The notes under the pieces: generated by a model | What the model was told of the DNA's origin: nothing | Database searches by the model: none | What the model saw: the letters and a program-made list of their open reading frames with translations, nothing else | Made by a program: the position numbers and the translations under genes | In this document: positions 1 through 8,628 of the stretch, piece after piece | Layout of the letters: every line of letters starts with the position of its first letter | Position numbering within the stretch: position 1 is the stretch's first letter | NCBI RefSeq assembly: GCF_900116115.1 | Contig: NZ_FOZP01000001.1 | Span: 326,071-390,070, forward strand | DNA length: 64,000 nt | Direction of reading: 5' to 3' | Source of the DNA: Lutibacter maritimus | GTDB lineage: Bacteria > Bacteroidota > Bacteroidia > Flavobacteriales > Flavobacteriaceae

Positions 1-1
1 A

Positions 2-715
2 ATAGATGGTAATAGAGGCATGTTTAAAGCAAATCAGTTGAGCGAAATTATTACAGGAAATAGGTCTGATATTCATGCACCTTTTTCAAGATTGGTTGCT
101 TTAGAAAATACAACAAATAAAGGAGGAGGAGCTTGTTGGGATTTTGAAGAAATTTTACGAATTAAAAAGGTTTGTACTGAAAATAATTTAGCGTTTCATT
201 TAGATGGGGCTCGGTTATTTAATGCCTTGGTTGCAAAAAATGAAACACCACAACAATATGGAGAAGTATTTGATACTATTTCAATTTGTTTATCTAAAGG
301 GCTTGGAGCTCCAGTGGGTTCTGTATTATTAGGTTCTAAAGTACATCTGGAAAAAGCATTAAGAATTCGTAAATTATTTGGAGGAGGAATGCGACAAGCA
401 GGTTATTTAGCTGCAGCAGGAATTTATGCGTTAGATAATCATATAGAAAGATTAGCCATTGACCATACAAGAGCAAAAATTATTGGTGTTGCGCTTCAAA
501 ATTGTGAGTTAATTAAGCATGTAGAACCAATTGAAACCAATATTATTATTTTTAATGTAATTGATGAAATTAATGAAAACGATTTTATTGATCGATTAAA
601 TAAAGCTGGAATATCATTAATATCTATGGGGCAAGGTAAATTAAGAATGGTAACACATATTGATTTTACCGAAGAGATGTTAGAAATGGTTGTAAATACT
701 ATTGAACATATATAA
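2..715 (+). CDS. ltaE: Low-specificity L-threonine aldolase, 5' end missing
   Basis: The reading frame is open from the first bases, so the real start lies before the window. The visible part (about 237 residues) matches the C-terminal two thirds of PLP-dependent threonine aldolases, which split threonine into glycine and acetaldehyde. Seen: the HLDGAR segment, whose Asp holds the PLP ring nitrogen, and SKGLGAPVGS, whose Lys (about nt 296-298) would form the Schiff base. The small C-terminal domain is intact. No operon partner is visible; msrA follows after 138 bases in which I see nothing. The family is clear; exact substrate preference (threonine or allo-threonine) is not. Confidence 0.88.
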   Translation: MDGNRGMFKANQLSEIITGNRSDIHAPFSRLVALENTTNKGGGACWDFEEILRIKKVCTENNLAFHLDGARLFNALVAKNETPQQYGEVFDTISICLSKGLGAPVGSVLLGSKVHLEKALRIRKLFGGGMRQAGYLAAAGIYALDNHIERLAIDHTRAKIIGVALQNCELIKHVEPIETNIIIFNVIDEINENDFIDRLNKAGISLISMGQGKLRMVTHIDFTEEMLEMVVNTIEHI

Positions 716-853
716 AAAGTATCATTATTTATTTGGTGTTGCTAGTGTTGAAAAAGATGAGACAGAAAGGTTAACTCAATTTCCAAGAAGATTGATTTAA
801 TCAGGAATGTAATTTTATTTAATTTATTCCGACTGAACTATAAATAATTCAAG

Positions 854-1483
854 ATGAAGAAAATTATATTAGTTCTAATTGTTTTAGGTTTGGGATTATC
901 TGAAACTAAAGCACAATCTACATTTACTAAAAAAAATCAAATGAATAAAAAAATAGAAACTGCAACATTAGCAAATGGTTGTTTTTGGTGTACAGAAGCA
1001 ATTTTTCAAAGATTAAAAGGAGTAGAGTCTGTTACTTCTGGTTTTTCTGGAGGAAACATTAAAAATCCTGCTTATAGAGAAGTAATTACAGGTAGAACGG
1101 GCCATGCTGAAGCTATTGAAATTAAATTTGATGCAACTATTATTTCTTTTCAAGAAATATTAGATGTTTTTTTTAGTACCCACGATCCTACAACTTTAAA
1201 CAGACAAGGCTATGATGTTGGTACTCAATACAGATCTGCAATTTTTTATCATTCAGAAGAGCAAAAAAATATTGCTGAAAATTTTATTAAGGAATTAACT
1301 AATGCAAAGGTTTTTGATGCTAAAATAGTAACAGAGGTTACGGAATTTACATCATTTTATAAGGCGGAAGATTATCATCAGAATTATTATAATAACAATA
1401 AAACGCAGGGGTATTGTGTAGCAGTAATCAATCCAAAATTGGAAAAATTTATAAAAAAATACAAGGCTAAATTAAAAGATTAA
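854..1483 (+). CDS. msrA: Peptide-methionine (S)-S-oxide reductase MsrA with signal peptide
   Basis: MsrA repairs methionine S-sulfoxide in oxidised proteins. The active-site motif GCFWC lies at residues 42-46, with the catalytic Cys at 43, followed by the conserved SGFSGG, GHAEA and QYRSAIF segments and a C-terminal YHQNYY. Unlike typical cytoplasmic MsrA, the first 21 residues look like a signal peptide (MKKIILVLIVLG...TKAQ), so the enzyme probably acts in the periplasm. An internal Met at residue 30 could give a cytoplasmic form. It appears to be a single-gene unit; no terminator is obvious downstream. Confidence 0.93.
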   Translation: MKKIILVLIVLGLGLSETKAQSTFTKKNQMNKKIETATLANGCFWCTEAIFQRLKGVESVTSGFSGGNIKNPAYREVITGRTGHAEAIEIKFDATIISFQEILDVFFSTHDPTTLNRQGYDVGTQYRSAIFYHSEEQKNIAENFIKELTNAKVFDAKIVTEVTEFTSFYKAEDYHQNYYNNNKTQGYCVAVINPKLEKFIKKYKAKLKD

Positions 1484-1528
1484 AAAATCTGGCATCCTTA
1501 TTGTATTCTATAAATTAAACAATTATTA

Positions 1529-1816
1529 ATGCAAAAAAAATATAAATTACTTATTTTTAGTGTGATTTTTGACCTTGTTGGAATGTTATCATTTGTTGTG
1601 CCATTTATTGGCGAAACATTTGATATTTTATGGGCGCCAGTTTCGGCTTTTCTAATTTATAAAATGTTTAAAGGTACTGAAGGTAAAGTAAGTAGTATTA
1701 TTTCATTTGTTGAAGAAGCTGGTATTTTTGGTACTGATTTTTTACCAACATTTACACTTACTTGGATTTATAAATTTATTTTAAAGAAAGACAATGATGA
1801 AATTAAACCTCTTTAA
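1529..1816 (+). CDS. Small hypothetical membrane protein
   Basis: A 95-residue protein with two or three hydrophobic stretches (about residues 8-28, 30-46 and 72-86) and a short acidic/basic tail. I cannot assign a family or function. It starts 45 bases after msrA in the same direction and may be co-transcribed with it. Its last 14 bases overlap the end of the convergent gene at 1803-2114. Confidence 0.6.
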   Translation: MQKKYKLLIFSVIFDLVGMLSFVVPFIGETFDILWAPVSAFLIYKMFKGTEGKVSSIISFVEEAGIFGTDFLPTFTLTWIYKFILKKDNDEIKPL

Positions 1817-2114
1817 AATAGCGTTTAAAACCTATTCTTAATAACATTTTTTTTGTGAAAAAATTCCAGAAAAATTTAAATTGTCCAAAGAAAAACCCAA
1901 CGATTGGAAGCGTTATTTGGTAAATAATAAATATTAATAGAATTCTAACAGGCCAAAACAACCAAGGATTTGTAGTTTCGTAATTTAAACCAATAAATTC
2001 TGTTAAAGGCTTAGCAATATATGTAGCAAAGGAACCATTTATTGAAAAAACCAATAGTATTAAAACTATTTGAAAATTAGTTTTTATGCCCCAGCGTTGT
2101 TTTAATTTTTTCAT
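1803..2114 (-). CDS. DUF6787-like small membrane protein
   Basis: A 103-residue protein beginning MKKLKQRWGI with about two strongly hydrophobic spans (residues 16-34 and 50-75) followed by a basic C-terminus. The N-terminal KxRWGIxTNFQ pattern and the size resemble the DUF6787 family, common in Flavobacteriia and sometimes wrongly labelled diacylglyceryl transferase. Function is unknown. The 3' end overlaps the convergent upstream gene by 14 bases. Family assignment is from memory of the pattern. Confidence 0.6.
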   Translation of the reverse strand: MKKLKQRWGIKTNFQIVLILLVFSINGSFATYIAKPLTEFIGLNYETTNPWLFWPVRILLIFIIYQITLPIVGFFFGQFKFFWNFFTKKMLLRIGFKRYFKEV

Positions 2115-2171
2115 TTAAATAATTTTCCGAGGCAAAAATACATTTATATTTTAAATAGAAAATTTTTCATT

Positions 2172-2203
2172 AAAAAAGGCCGAGTTTTTACTCGACCTTT
2201 AAA
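2172..2203 (-). terminator. Rho-independent terminator of the DUF937 gene
   Basis: A stem of AAAGG plus CGAGT pairing with ACTCG plus CCTTT around a four-base loop. Read on the minus strand it is followed by a T-run. It lies just downstream of the minus-strand DUF937 gene. Confidence 0.75.
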
Positions 2204-2221
2204 ATTTATTCAAATAAAAGT

Positions 2222-2842
2222 TTATTTACTAAATAAACCGCCTAATAAACTACCAATTCCACCTTTCTTTTTTCCTCCAGCAGCCATTCCAATTATATCG
2301 TCAATAACACTACCATCACCATCGGCATCTAGTATTTTTGTAATTAGGCTTTGCTCTTTTTCAGCTCCATTACCAAGTATATTTCCTAATAAATCACTAA
2401 TTTCATTACTATTGTTTACATTCTGAGCCCTTTTTTGTTTTCCTAAATAAGCCATTATAAATGGCGCTACCATTTGTAATAAATTCATTGCAGAACTAAC
2501 ATCTATACCACTTTTTTTACTAACTACATTCGCTACTGTTTGTTGTTTTCCTCCAAAAATATGTCCTAAAATTCCAGCACCATCAGATAAAACATCATTA
2601 TTTCCAAGCATTCCGTTTAAATTATCTAATAAACTTCCATCATGTTTCCCAGATAAAGCATTTAATAATCCATCTGCTCCTTGAGGTGTAGATACATTAT
2701 TTTTCATTGCACCTAAAATTAAAGGCATCGCCGTTGATAATGCTGAAGCTGTTTTAACTTTGTCTTCCCCAATTTGTGAACTTGCGTTGTTCACTAATGT
2801 TTTTCCTAAATCGCTGTTTAATAAATCTAATAGTCCTGCCAT
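2222..2842 (-). CDS. DUF937 domain-containing protein
   Basis: A 206-residue, low-complexity, Gly/Ala/Leu-rich protein without a signal peptide. The N-terminal MAGLLDLLNSDLGKTLV and the repeated helical LPLILGAMKNN / FGGKQQTVANVVSKKSG segments are typical of DUF937 (YidB-like) proteins. A DADGDGS stretch near residue 169 resembles a calcium-binding loop. The C-terminus is a Gly/Lys tail ending GGLLGGLFSK. The biochemical role of the family is not known. Monocistronic, with its own terminator. Confidence 0.78.
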   Translation of the reverse strand: MAGLLDLLNSDLGKTLVNNASSQIGEDKVKTASALSTAMPLILGAMKNNVSTPQGADGLLNALSGKHDGSLLDNLNGMLGNNDVLSDGAGILGHIFGGKQQTVANVVSKKSGIDVSSAMNLLQMVAPFIMAYLGKQKRAQNVNNSNEISDLLGNILGNGAEKEQSLITKILDADGDGSVIDDIIGMAAGGKKKGGIGSLLGGLFSK

Positions 2843-2984
2843 TTTTTTGTATATGAAATTAATAATTTGTTACTATGACACCATAATTTTTAAGAAGTCA
2901 CTGCAAAATAAAAAAAATAATTACTCGTTATGATGCTATTGCCGTAAACTTTTTAAAATATAATAAAATTTAACTTTTTAATTT

Positions 2985-3476
2985 ATGAAAAAAATATTTT
3001 TAGCAATAGCAATTATGTTTGCTACAGCAAATTTTTTAACAGCTCAAGAAATTTCTAACAATGCTTTAGGATTGCGTTTGGGTGATAATGATGGATTTGG
3101 AGGTGAAATATCTTATCAAAAGAAACTTTCCGATATTAATAGATTGGAAGTTGATTTAGGTTACAGAGACCATAAACATTATAATGCATTTAAACTTTCA
3201 GGTATTTATCAATGGGTTTGGAATATTGATAGTGGTTTCAATTGGTATGCTGGTTTTGGTGCAGGTGTAGGTTCTTGGAGCATTGATAATGGTTTTGATG
3301 CTAATTATAATGATGATGGAATTTTTTTAAATGCAGATGGAAACATTGGAATAGAATATAACTTTAACGCACCTTTTTTAATTTCATTAGATTTTAGGCC
3401 AGAAATTGGGCTTATAGGGGATTATGGTAAAGATACAGATTTAGATTTAGCCTTGTCTGTTAGATATCAGTTTTAG
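2985..3476 (+). CDS. Secreted outer-membrane beta-barrel-like protein
   Basis: 163 residues with a clear signal peptide (MKKIFLAIAIMFATANFLTAQ) and a mature part of alternating aromatic and polar residues rich in Gly, Asp and Tyr, ending in an aromatic residue (VRYQF). These are hallmarks of a small outer-membrane barrel of roughly eight strands. No enzyme motif is seen. It stands alone and is followed by a strong terminator. Fold class is an inference from composition and the C-terminal Phe. Confidence 0.72.
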   Translation: MKKIFLAIAIMFATANFLTAQEISNNALGLRLGDNDGFGGEISYQKKLSDINRLEVDLGYRDHKHYNAFKLSGIYQWVWNIDSGFNWYAGFGAGVGSWSIDNGFDANYNDDGIFLNADGNIGIEYNFNAPFLISLDFRPEIGLIGDYGKDTDLDLALSVRYQF

Positions 3477-3483
3477 AAAATTT

Positions 3484-3517
3484 TAAAAAAAAGCACTATT
3501 AAGTGCTTTTTTTTTGC
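3484..3517 (+). terminator. Rho-independent terminator
   Basis: AAGCACT pairs with AGTGCTT across a short loop, flanked by an A-run and a long T-run. It lies directly after the barrel-protein gene. Confidence 0.85.
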
Positions 3518-3576
3518 TTATAACATTTATAATCGCAGGGTATTTTTTATCTTTCCATAATATTTAAAATTATTAA

Positions 3577-4884
3577 ATGAAGAAAATAGCTTTGCATTGG
3601 CAAATTTTAATTGGGATGGCTTTAGGAGTCTTAATTGGATTATTGATGACTCAATTCGAACAAGGAAAAGATATTGTACAAGATTGGATTAAACCGTTTG
3701 GTACTATTTTTATAAATTCTTTAAAATTAATAGCTGTACCTTTAATTTTAGCATCATTAATAAAAGGTGTTTCAGATTTAAAAGATATTTCTAAACTATC
3801 TAAAATGGGAACTCGCACCATTGGTTTATATTTAATAACTACAGTAGTTGCAGTAACAATTGGTCTTTTATTAGTAAACATTATTCAGCCAGGAAATTCA
3901 ATTTCTGAAGATACCAGACAAGAATTGGTGAATAATTATAGTGGTGATGCAGCCAAATATTCCGAAGAAGCATTTAAACAAAAAGAGAGTGGACCATTAC
4001 AAGCTTTGGTTGATATTGTTCCTGATAATATTTTTGGAGCCGCATCTGAAAATAAAAATATGTTGCAAATTATATTTTTTGCCATCTTTTTTGGTATTGG
4101 TTTAATATTAATTCCAGAAAAAAAATCAAAACCTGTAAAAAAATTCTTTGATGGTTTCAATGAAGTAATTCTAAAAATGATTGATTTAATTATGCTGGCT
4201 GCACCTTACGGTGTGTTTGCATTGTTAGCAGCTTTAGTTGTAGAATCACCAAGTATAGATTTATTTAAGGCATTAATTTGGTATGCATTTACAGTTATTT
4301 TAGGTCTAATTTTAATGATAGGTTTTTATAATTTACTTGTTTGGTTAATTACTAAAAAAGATCCTTCTACATTTTTTAAAGGAATTTCTCCTGCGCAATT
4401 GTTAGCATTTTCAACAAGTAGTAGTGCCGCAACATTACCTGTTACTATGGAACGTGTAACAGAACATCTTGGAGTTGATGAAGAGGTAAGTAGTTTTGTA
4501 CTGCCAATTGGCGCTACCATAAATATGGACGGAACAAGTTTATATCAAGCTGTAGCAGCAGTTTTTATTGCACAAGCTTTTGGTATGGATTTGTCATTAG
4601 GCGTTCAATTAGGAATTATTGTTACTGCAACGTTGGCAAGTATTGGATCGGCAGCTGTTCCAGGTGCAGGAATGGTAATGTTGGTAATTGTATTAGGTCA
4701 GGCAGGAATACCTGAAGCTGGTTTGGCACTTATTTTTGCTATTGATAGACCTTTAGATATGTGCAGAACAACTGTAAATGTTACTGGTGATGCATCAGTT
4801 TCTATGTTAGTTGCAAAGTGGTTAGGAAAACTTCATGAGCCAAATATTAAGGAATGGGATGATGAGTATCATAAAAGAAAATAA
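3577..4884 (+). CDS. Dicarboxylate/amino acid:cation symporter (DAACS family)
   Basis: 435 residues, the usual length for GltP/DctA-type sodium- or proton-coupled carriers in the inner membrane. Seen: multiple hydrophobic segments; the serine-rich re-entrant loop STSSSAATLPV (about residues 279-289); the transport motif NMDGT (about 317-321) that takes part in cation binding; and a Gly/Pro-rich second hairpin GSAAVPGAGM. Substrate (glutamate, aspartate, succinate or similar) cannot be told. Its stop is 8 bases from the end of the convergent DCC-family gene. Confidence 0.9.
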   Translation: MKKIALHWQILIGMALGVLIGLLMTQFEQGKDIVQDWIKPFGTIFINSLKLIAVPLILASLIKGVSDLKDISKLSKMGTRTIGLYLITTVVAVTIGLLLVNIIQPGNSISEDTRQELVNNYSGDAAKYSEEAFKQKESGPLQALVDIVPDNIFGAASENKNMLQIIFFAIFFGIGLILIPEKKSKPVKKFFDGFNEVILKMIDLIMLAAPYGVFALLAALVVESPSIDLFKALIWYAFTVILGLILMIGFYNLLVWLITKKDPSTFFKGISPAQLLAFSTSSSAATLPVTMERVTEHLGVDEEVSSFVLPIGATINMDGTSLYQAVAAVFIAQAFGMDLSLGVQLGIIVTATLASIGSAAVPGAGMVMLVIVLGQAGIPEAGLALIFAIDRPLDMCRTTVNVTGDASVSMLVAKWLGKLHEPNIKEWDDEYHKRK

Positions 4885-4891
4885 TACAGTT

Positions 4892-5305
4892 TCAAGATTC
4901 TAAAAATCTACTTTTTAAGTCTATAGTGGGAATCATACAACTATCTTTCTTTCCATACCATTTATATCTGTTTTTAGCAATATAATTGTACAAGTAATCT
5001 CTTATAAATGTGGGTATTATAATAAAGATATATAACAAAAATAAACCATTGTTTAAGTGTTTAGAAATTCTTAAGGCAGCTGTAGATTTTTCGTATAACT
5101 TTCCATTATCTAATAAAACAATTGAATCTAAATTTATTTTTTTTGAATTATACTGTAACAAAATTTCTTTTGCAGCGTCTGATTGAAGTGAGGCAAATAA
5201 AAATTGCTTTTTTTTATCGTGTTTAATAATAAAGTTAACCGAGGAGTTACATAAATTACAAACACCATCAAAAAAAATAATTGATTTTCCTTCAAAATTG
5301 TTCAT
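4892..5305 (-). CDS. DCC family thiol-disulfide oxidoreductase-like protein (DUF393/YuxK)
   Basis: 137 residues. The diagnostic motif is FFDGVCNLCN at residues 11-20, giving DxxCxxC with Asp13, Cys16 and Cys19, followed by FxxASLQSDAAK, which is also typical of the family. Members are predicted thioredoxin-fold redox proteins, but no substrate is established. There is a hydrophobic segment around residues 88-105. It faces the symporter gene convergently and lies divergent from the ABC exporter genes. Confidence 0.85.
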   Translation of the reverse strand: MNNFEGKSIIFFDGVCNLCNSSVNFIIKHDKKKQFLFASLQSDAAKEILLQYNSKKINLDSIVLLDNGKLYEKSTAALRISKHLNNGLFLLYIFIIIPTFIRDYLYNYIAKNRYKWYGKKDSCMIPTIDLKSRFLES

Positions 5306-5406
5306 AGAGTAAAGTTACATGATTATTTAATATTTTATGGTTTTAACAAAAAATTAGTAACAACTCTCAATATCAATTTTTAAATTCGTTATAAAACAAC
5401 AACCAA

Positions 5407-6099
5407 ATGATCAAGATTGAAAAACTACACAAATCATATCCAATAGGAAAAGATTCTCTTCACGTATTAAAAGGATTAGATTTACATATTAAAGAAGGCG
5501 AATTTGTTGCAATTATGGGTTCTTCGGGTTCTGGGAAATCAACTTTATTAAACATTGTAGGTTTATTAGATGCGCACGATTCTGGAAATTATTATTTAAA
5601 CGGTCAGTTAATTGAAAATTTAGATGAACGGAAAGCAGCCATACTTAGAAATAAATTTTTAGGATTTGTATTTCAATCATTTAATTTAATAAATTATAAA
5701 AATGCCCTAGAAAATGTTGCACTTCCTTTATATTATTCAGGAATGGGAAGAAAAGAACGCAATGAAATTGCTATGCAATATTTAGAAAAAGTGGGATTGG
5801 CAGATTGGGCAACTCATTTGCCTAGTGAACTTTCTGGTGGGCAAAAACAACGTGTTGCTATTGCGCGGGCATTGGTAACAAAACCTAAAGTTGTTTTGGC
5901 TGATGAACCTACAGGAGCATTAGATTCTTCAACATCACATTCTGTAATGGAATTGTTAAAAGAAATTAATAGAGAAGGAATGACCGTTTTTGTTATTACA
6001 CACGAAGAAGATATTGCCGAAGAAACCGATAGAATTGTACGTTTAAAAGATGGTGTGATTATTAGCGATGAAAAAACTTTAAAAAAATCAAAAGTATAA
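5407..6099 (+). CDS. MacB/LolD-type ABC transporter ATP-binding protein
   Basis: 230 residues, a single nucleotide-binding domain. Walker A GSSGSGKST at residues 38-46, Q-loop in FVFQSFNLI, signature LSGGQKQRVAIARAL near 142-156, Walker B VVLADEPTG near 162-170 and the switch His in VITHEED. First gene of a four-gene unit with two FtsX-type permeases and a periplasmic adaptor, so this is the motor of a MacAB-like tripartite exporter. It is 3 bases from the next gene. The cargo (lipoprotein, peptide, drug) is unknown. Confidence 0.93.
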   Translation: MIKIEKLHKSYPIGKDSLHVLKGLDLHIKEGEFVAIMGSSGSGKSTLLNIVGLLDAHDSGNYYLNGQLIENLDERKAAILRNKFLGFVFQSFNLINYKNALENVALPLYYSGMGRKERNEIAMQYLEKVGLADWATHLPSELSGGQKQRVAIARALVTKPKVVLADEPTGALDSSTSHSVMELLKEINREGMTVFVITHEEDIAEETDRIVRLKDGVIISDEKTLKKSKV

Positions 6100-6102
6100 G
6101 CT

Positions 6103-7332
6103 ATGTTTGATTTAGATCGTTGGCAAGAAATTTTCCAAACTATTAGTAAAAATAAGCTAAGAACTATTCTTTCTGGTTTTACAATTGCATTTGCTATTTT
6201 GCTTTTTACATTATTGTTCGGTATTGGAAATGGCTTAAAACATACTTTTGAAAAACAGTTTGCGGGTGATTCCCAAAATTCTGTTTATATAAATTCAGGA
6301 ACTACTACCAAACCTTATAAAGGATTACAAAGCGGTAGACAAATTCAATTTAGAAATGAAGATGCTAAATTTATAAATGAAAAATTTCCAGATGAAATTC
6401 AATTTTTCAGCCCAAATATTCAACGTAGTATGCAGGCAATTTATAAAGGTGAGCAAAACAGATATACAGTAAGAGGCGTTTATCCAGATTATCAACCATT
6501 GGAATCAGCTGTAATTCAAGATGGTCGTTTTTTAAGTTATATAGATATCAAAAGAAGAGCAAAAGTTATTGCTATTGGAAGATTGGTGGAAGAAGATTTA
6601 TTTGGAGCAAAAAGTGCTATGGGTAAAAATATAAATCTTGATGGTATTTCATATAAAGTTGTAGGTGTTTTTAATGATCCTGGGGGAGATAATGACGAAC
6701 GTTACATTTATGCACCGTTTACTACCATACAAGGAATGTATAAACCTAATGATGAAGTAGATTATTTTGGACTTACATTCAACTCTAAACTTAGTGTAGA
6801 TGAAGCGTTGGCTTTCAGTAATTTACTTACCAAAGTTTTAAAAGAAAAGCACAATATAGATCCAAGAGATCAAGCGGCTATTAGAGTTCGTAATTATGCA
6901 GAAGGAACTAAAAATGTACAACAATTTATGACAGTTTTAAATGTAATTATTCTTTTTATTGGGATAGGAACTTTAATTGCAGGTATCATTGGTATAAGTA
7001 ATATTATGGTATATATAGTAAAAGAAAGAACTAAAGAATTAGGAATTAGAAAAGCTTTAGGAGCAACTCCTAGTTCAATAATAGGAATGATTTTAATGGA
7101 ATCAATTTTTATTACTGCTTTAGCTGGTTATACCGGATTAATGTTGGGAGTATTTGCTTTAAGAGCCTTGGGTGATAGTTTAGAGAAATATTTCATTCTT
7201 AATCCAAGTGTTGAAACCTATGTAGTTGTTGGCGCAACTATAGTACTAATTATTGCAGGAACCATTGCAGGCTATATTCCTGCTAAAAGAGCAGCAAGTA
7301 TTAAACCAATTGTAGCATTAAACGACGAATAA
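6103..7332 (+). CDS. ABC transporter permease, MacB_PCD + FtsX domains (first paralogue)
   Basis: 409 residues. One membrane span near residues 20-40, a large periplasmic MacB-type core domain (about 45-270), then three C-terminal spans forming the FtsX domain with the typical VKERTKELGIRKALGA segment near 304-320. It resembles its downstream neighbour in length and layout; the two probably form a heterodimer with the ATPase encoded upstream. Start and stop are within 3 bases of both neighbours, indicating co-transcription. Confidence 0.92.
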   Translation: MFDLDRWQEIFQTISKNKLRTILSGFTIAFAILLFTLLFGIGNGLKHTFEKQFAGDSQNSVYINSGTTTKPYKGLQSGRQIQFRNEDAKFINEKFPDEIQFFSPNIQRSMQAIYKGEQNRYTVRGVYPDYQPLESAVIQDGRFLSYIDIKRRAKVIAIGRLVEEDLFGAKSAMGKNINLDGISYKVVGVFNDPGGDNDERYIYAPFTTIQGMYKPNDEVDYFGLTFNSKLSVDEALAFSNLLTKVLKEKHNIDPRDQAAIRVRNYAEGTKNVQQFMTVLNVIILFIGIGTLIAGIIGISNIMVYIVKERTKELGIRKALGATPSSIIGMILMESIFITALAGYTGLMLGVFALRALGDSLEKYFILNPSVETYVVVGATIVLIIAGTIAGYIPAKRAASIKPIVALNDE

Positions 7333-7334
7333 TT

Positions 7335-8582
7335 ATGTTTAAATTTTTATTAGATACAGATACCTGGCAAGAAATTTATAGTAGCATTCGCAAAAATAAA
7401 ATGCGAACAGCAATAACTGTAGTAGGTGTAATGTGGGGTATATTTTTATTGGTTGTTTTATTAGGAGCTGCAAAAGGAGTTGAAAATAATTTTAATAGAT
7501 TATTTGGAGATTTTGCCACCAACAGTGTTTTTGTATGGGCACAACAAACTAGTAAACCATTTAAAGGTTTTCAGGAAGGTAAAGGGTTAACCCTTAAAAT
7601 GTCAGATTTAGAAAGCATAAGAAATGAGATTAAAGGGCTTGAATTTGTGGTACCGCGTCATCAAACACAAGCACTTACAGTTAATAAATTTAAAACCGGA
7701 AATTTTGGTGTTTTTGGAGATTATCCTGAGTTTGATAAAGTTCAAAAAAGAAATTTAGTATATGGACGATTTATTAATGATAATGACATAAAAGAAAAGA
7801 AGAAAGTTTGTGTAATTGAGGAAGAAATTTACAAACAACTTTTTGATAAAGATGAATATCCAATAGGACAATACATTAAAATAAATGACATCAATTATAA
7901 TGTTGTTGGAATGTATAAAGAAGGACAAATAGGAAGTGGTGGTCCGCAAGGAAATATTCATATTCCTTTTACCACATTTCAACAAGTATATAATAGAGGT
8001 GATAGCGTTGGGTGGATGATGATTACTGGGCAACCAGGCTTTGATATTACCCAAATTGAATCAGATGTAAAATTGTTGCTAAAAAACTTACACAATGTAC
8101 ATCCAAAGGATAATAGAGCATTTGGAAGTTTTAACTTAGGAAAAGAAATAGCAAAAGTAACTGGTTTTATAACAGGTATGCAGTTTTTAACTTGGTTTGT
8201 GGGTATTGCTACATTAATTGCAGGGGTATTTGCAATTGGAAATATACTATTAATTACCGTAAAAGAACGTACCAAAGAAATAGGAATTAGACGTGCACTT
8301 GGCGCGAAACCTTGGGAGATTAAACGTCAAATTATTATGGAATCTGTTTTTTTAACAACTATTGCTGGTGCCTTAGGAATTATTTTTGGAGGTTTTATAT
8401 TAATGATTATTGACGCAACCTTAGGAAAAGGAGATGAACCAGTATTAACAAATCCTACAGTAGATATTCCAGTGATATTAATTGCCGCATTAACATTAGT
8501 TGTTTTAGGTACATTAATTGGGCTAATTCCTGCCCAAACAGCAGTTAGTATAAGACCAATAGAAGCATTAAGAGAAGAGTAA
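7335..8582 (+). CDS. ABC transporter permease, MacB_PCD + FtsX domains (second paralogue)
   Basis: 415 residues with the same layout as the preceding permease: one N-terminal span, a periplasmic core domain, then the FtsX domain with VKERTKEIGIRRALGA. The N-terminus has the same pattern TWQEIYSSIRKNKMRTAIT. Two different half-permeases with a one-domain ATPase is a frequent Bacteroidota arrangement in place of a single fused MacB. The adaptor gene follows after 46 bases. Confidence 0.92.
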   Translation: MFKFLLDTDTWQEIYSSIRKNKMRTAITVVGVMWGIFLLVVLLGAAKGVENNFNRLFGDFATNSVFVWAQQTSKPFKGFQEGKGLTLKMSDLESIRNEIKGLEFVVPRHQTQALTVNKFKTGNFGVFGDYPEFDKVQKRNLVYGRFINDNDIKEKKKVCVIEEEIYKQLFDKDEYPIGQYIKINDINYNVVGMYKEGQIGSGGPQGNIHIPFTTFQQVYNRGDSVGWMMITGQPGFDITQIESDVKLLLKNLHNVHPKDNRAFGSFNLGKEIAKVTGFITGMQFLTWFVGIATLIAGVFAIGNILLITVKERTKEIGIRRALGAKPWEIKRQIIMESVFLTTIAGALGIIFGGFILMIIDATLGKGDEPVLTNPTVDIPVILIAALTLVVLGTLIGLIPAQTAVSIRPIEALREE

Positions 8583-8628
8583 ATTACAAAAAGAAAAAAA
8601 TAAACACATAAACTGAAAATCAATACCA

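Noticed and set aside
2843-2984. ECF-type promoter before the DUF937 gene (TGACTT ... GTCATA on the minus strand)
   Set aside because: Only a loose match; the TGTAACC and CGTC boxes seen at 39.1 kb are absent.
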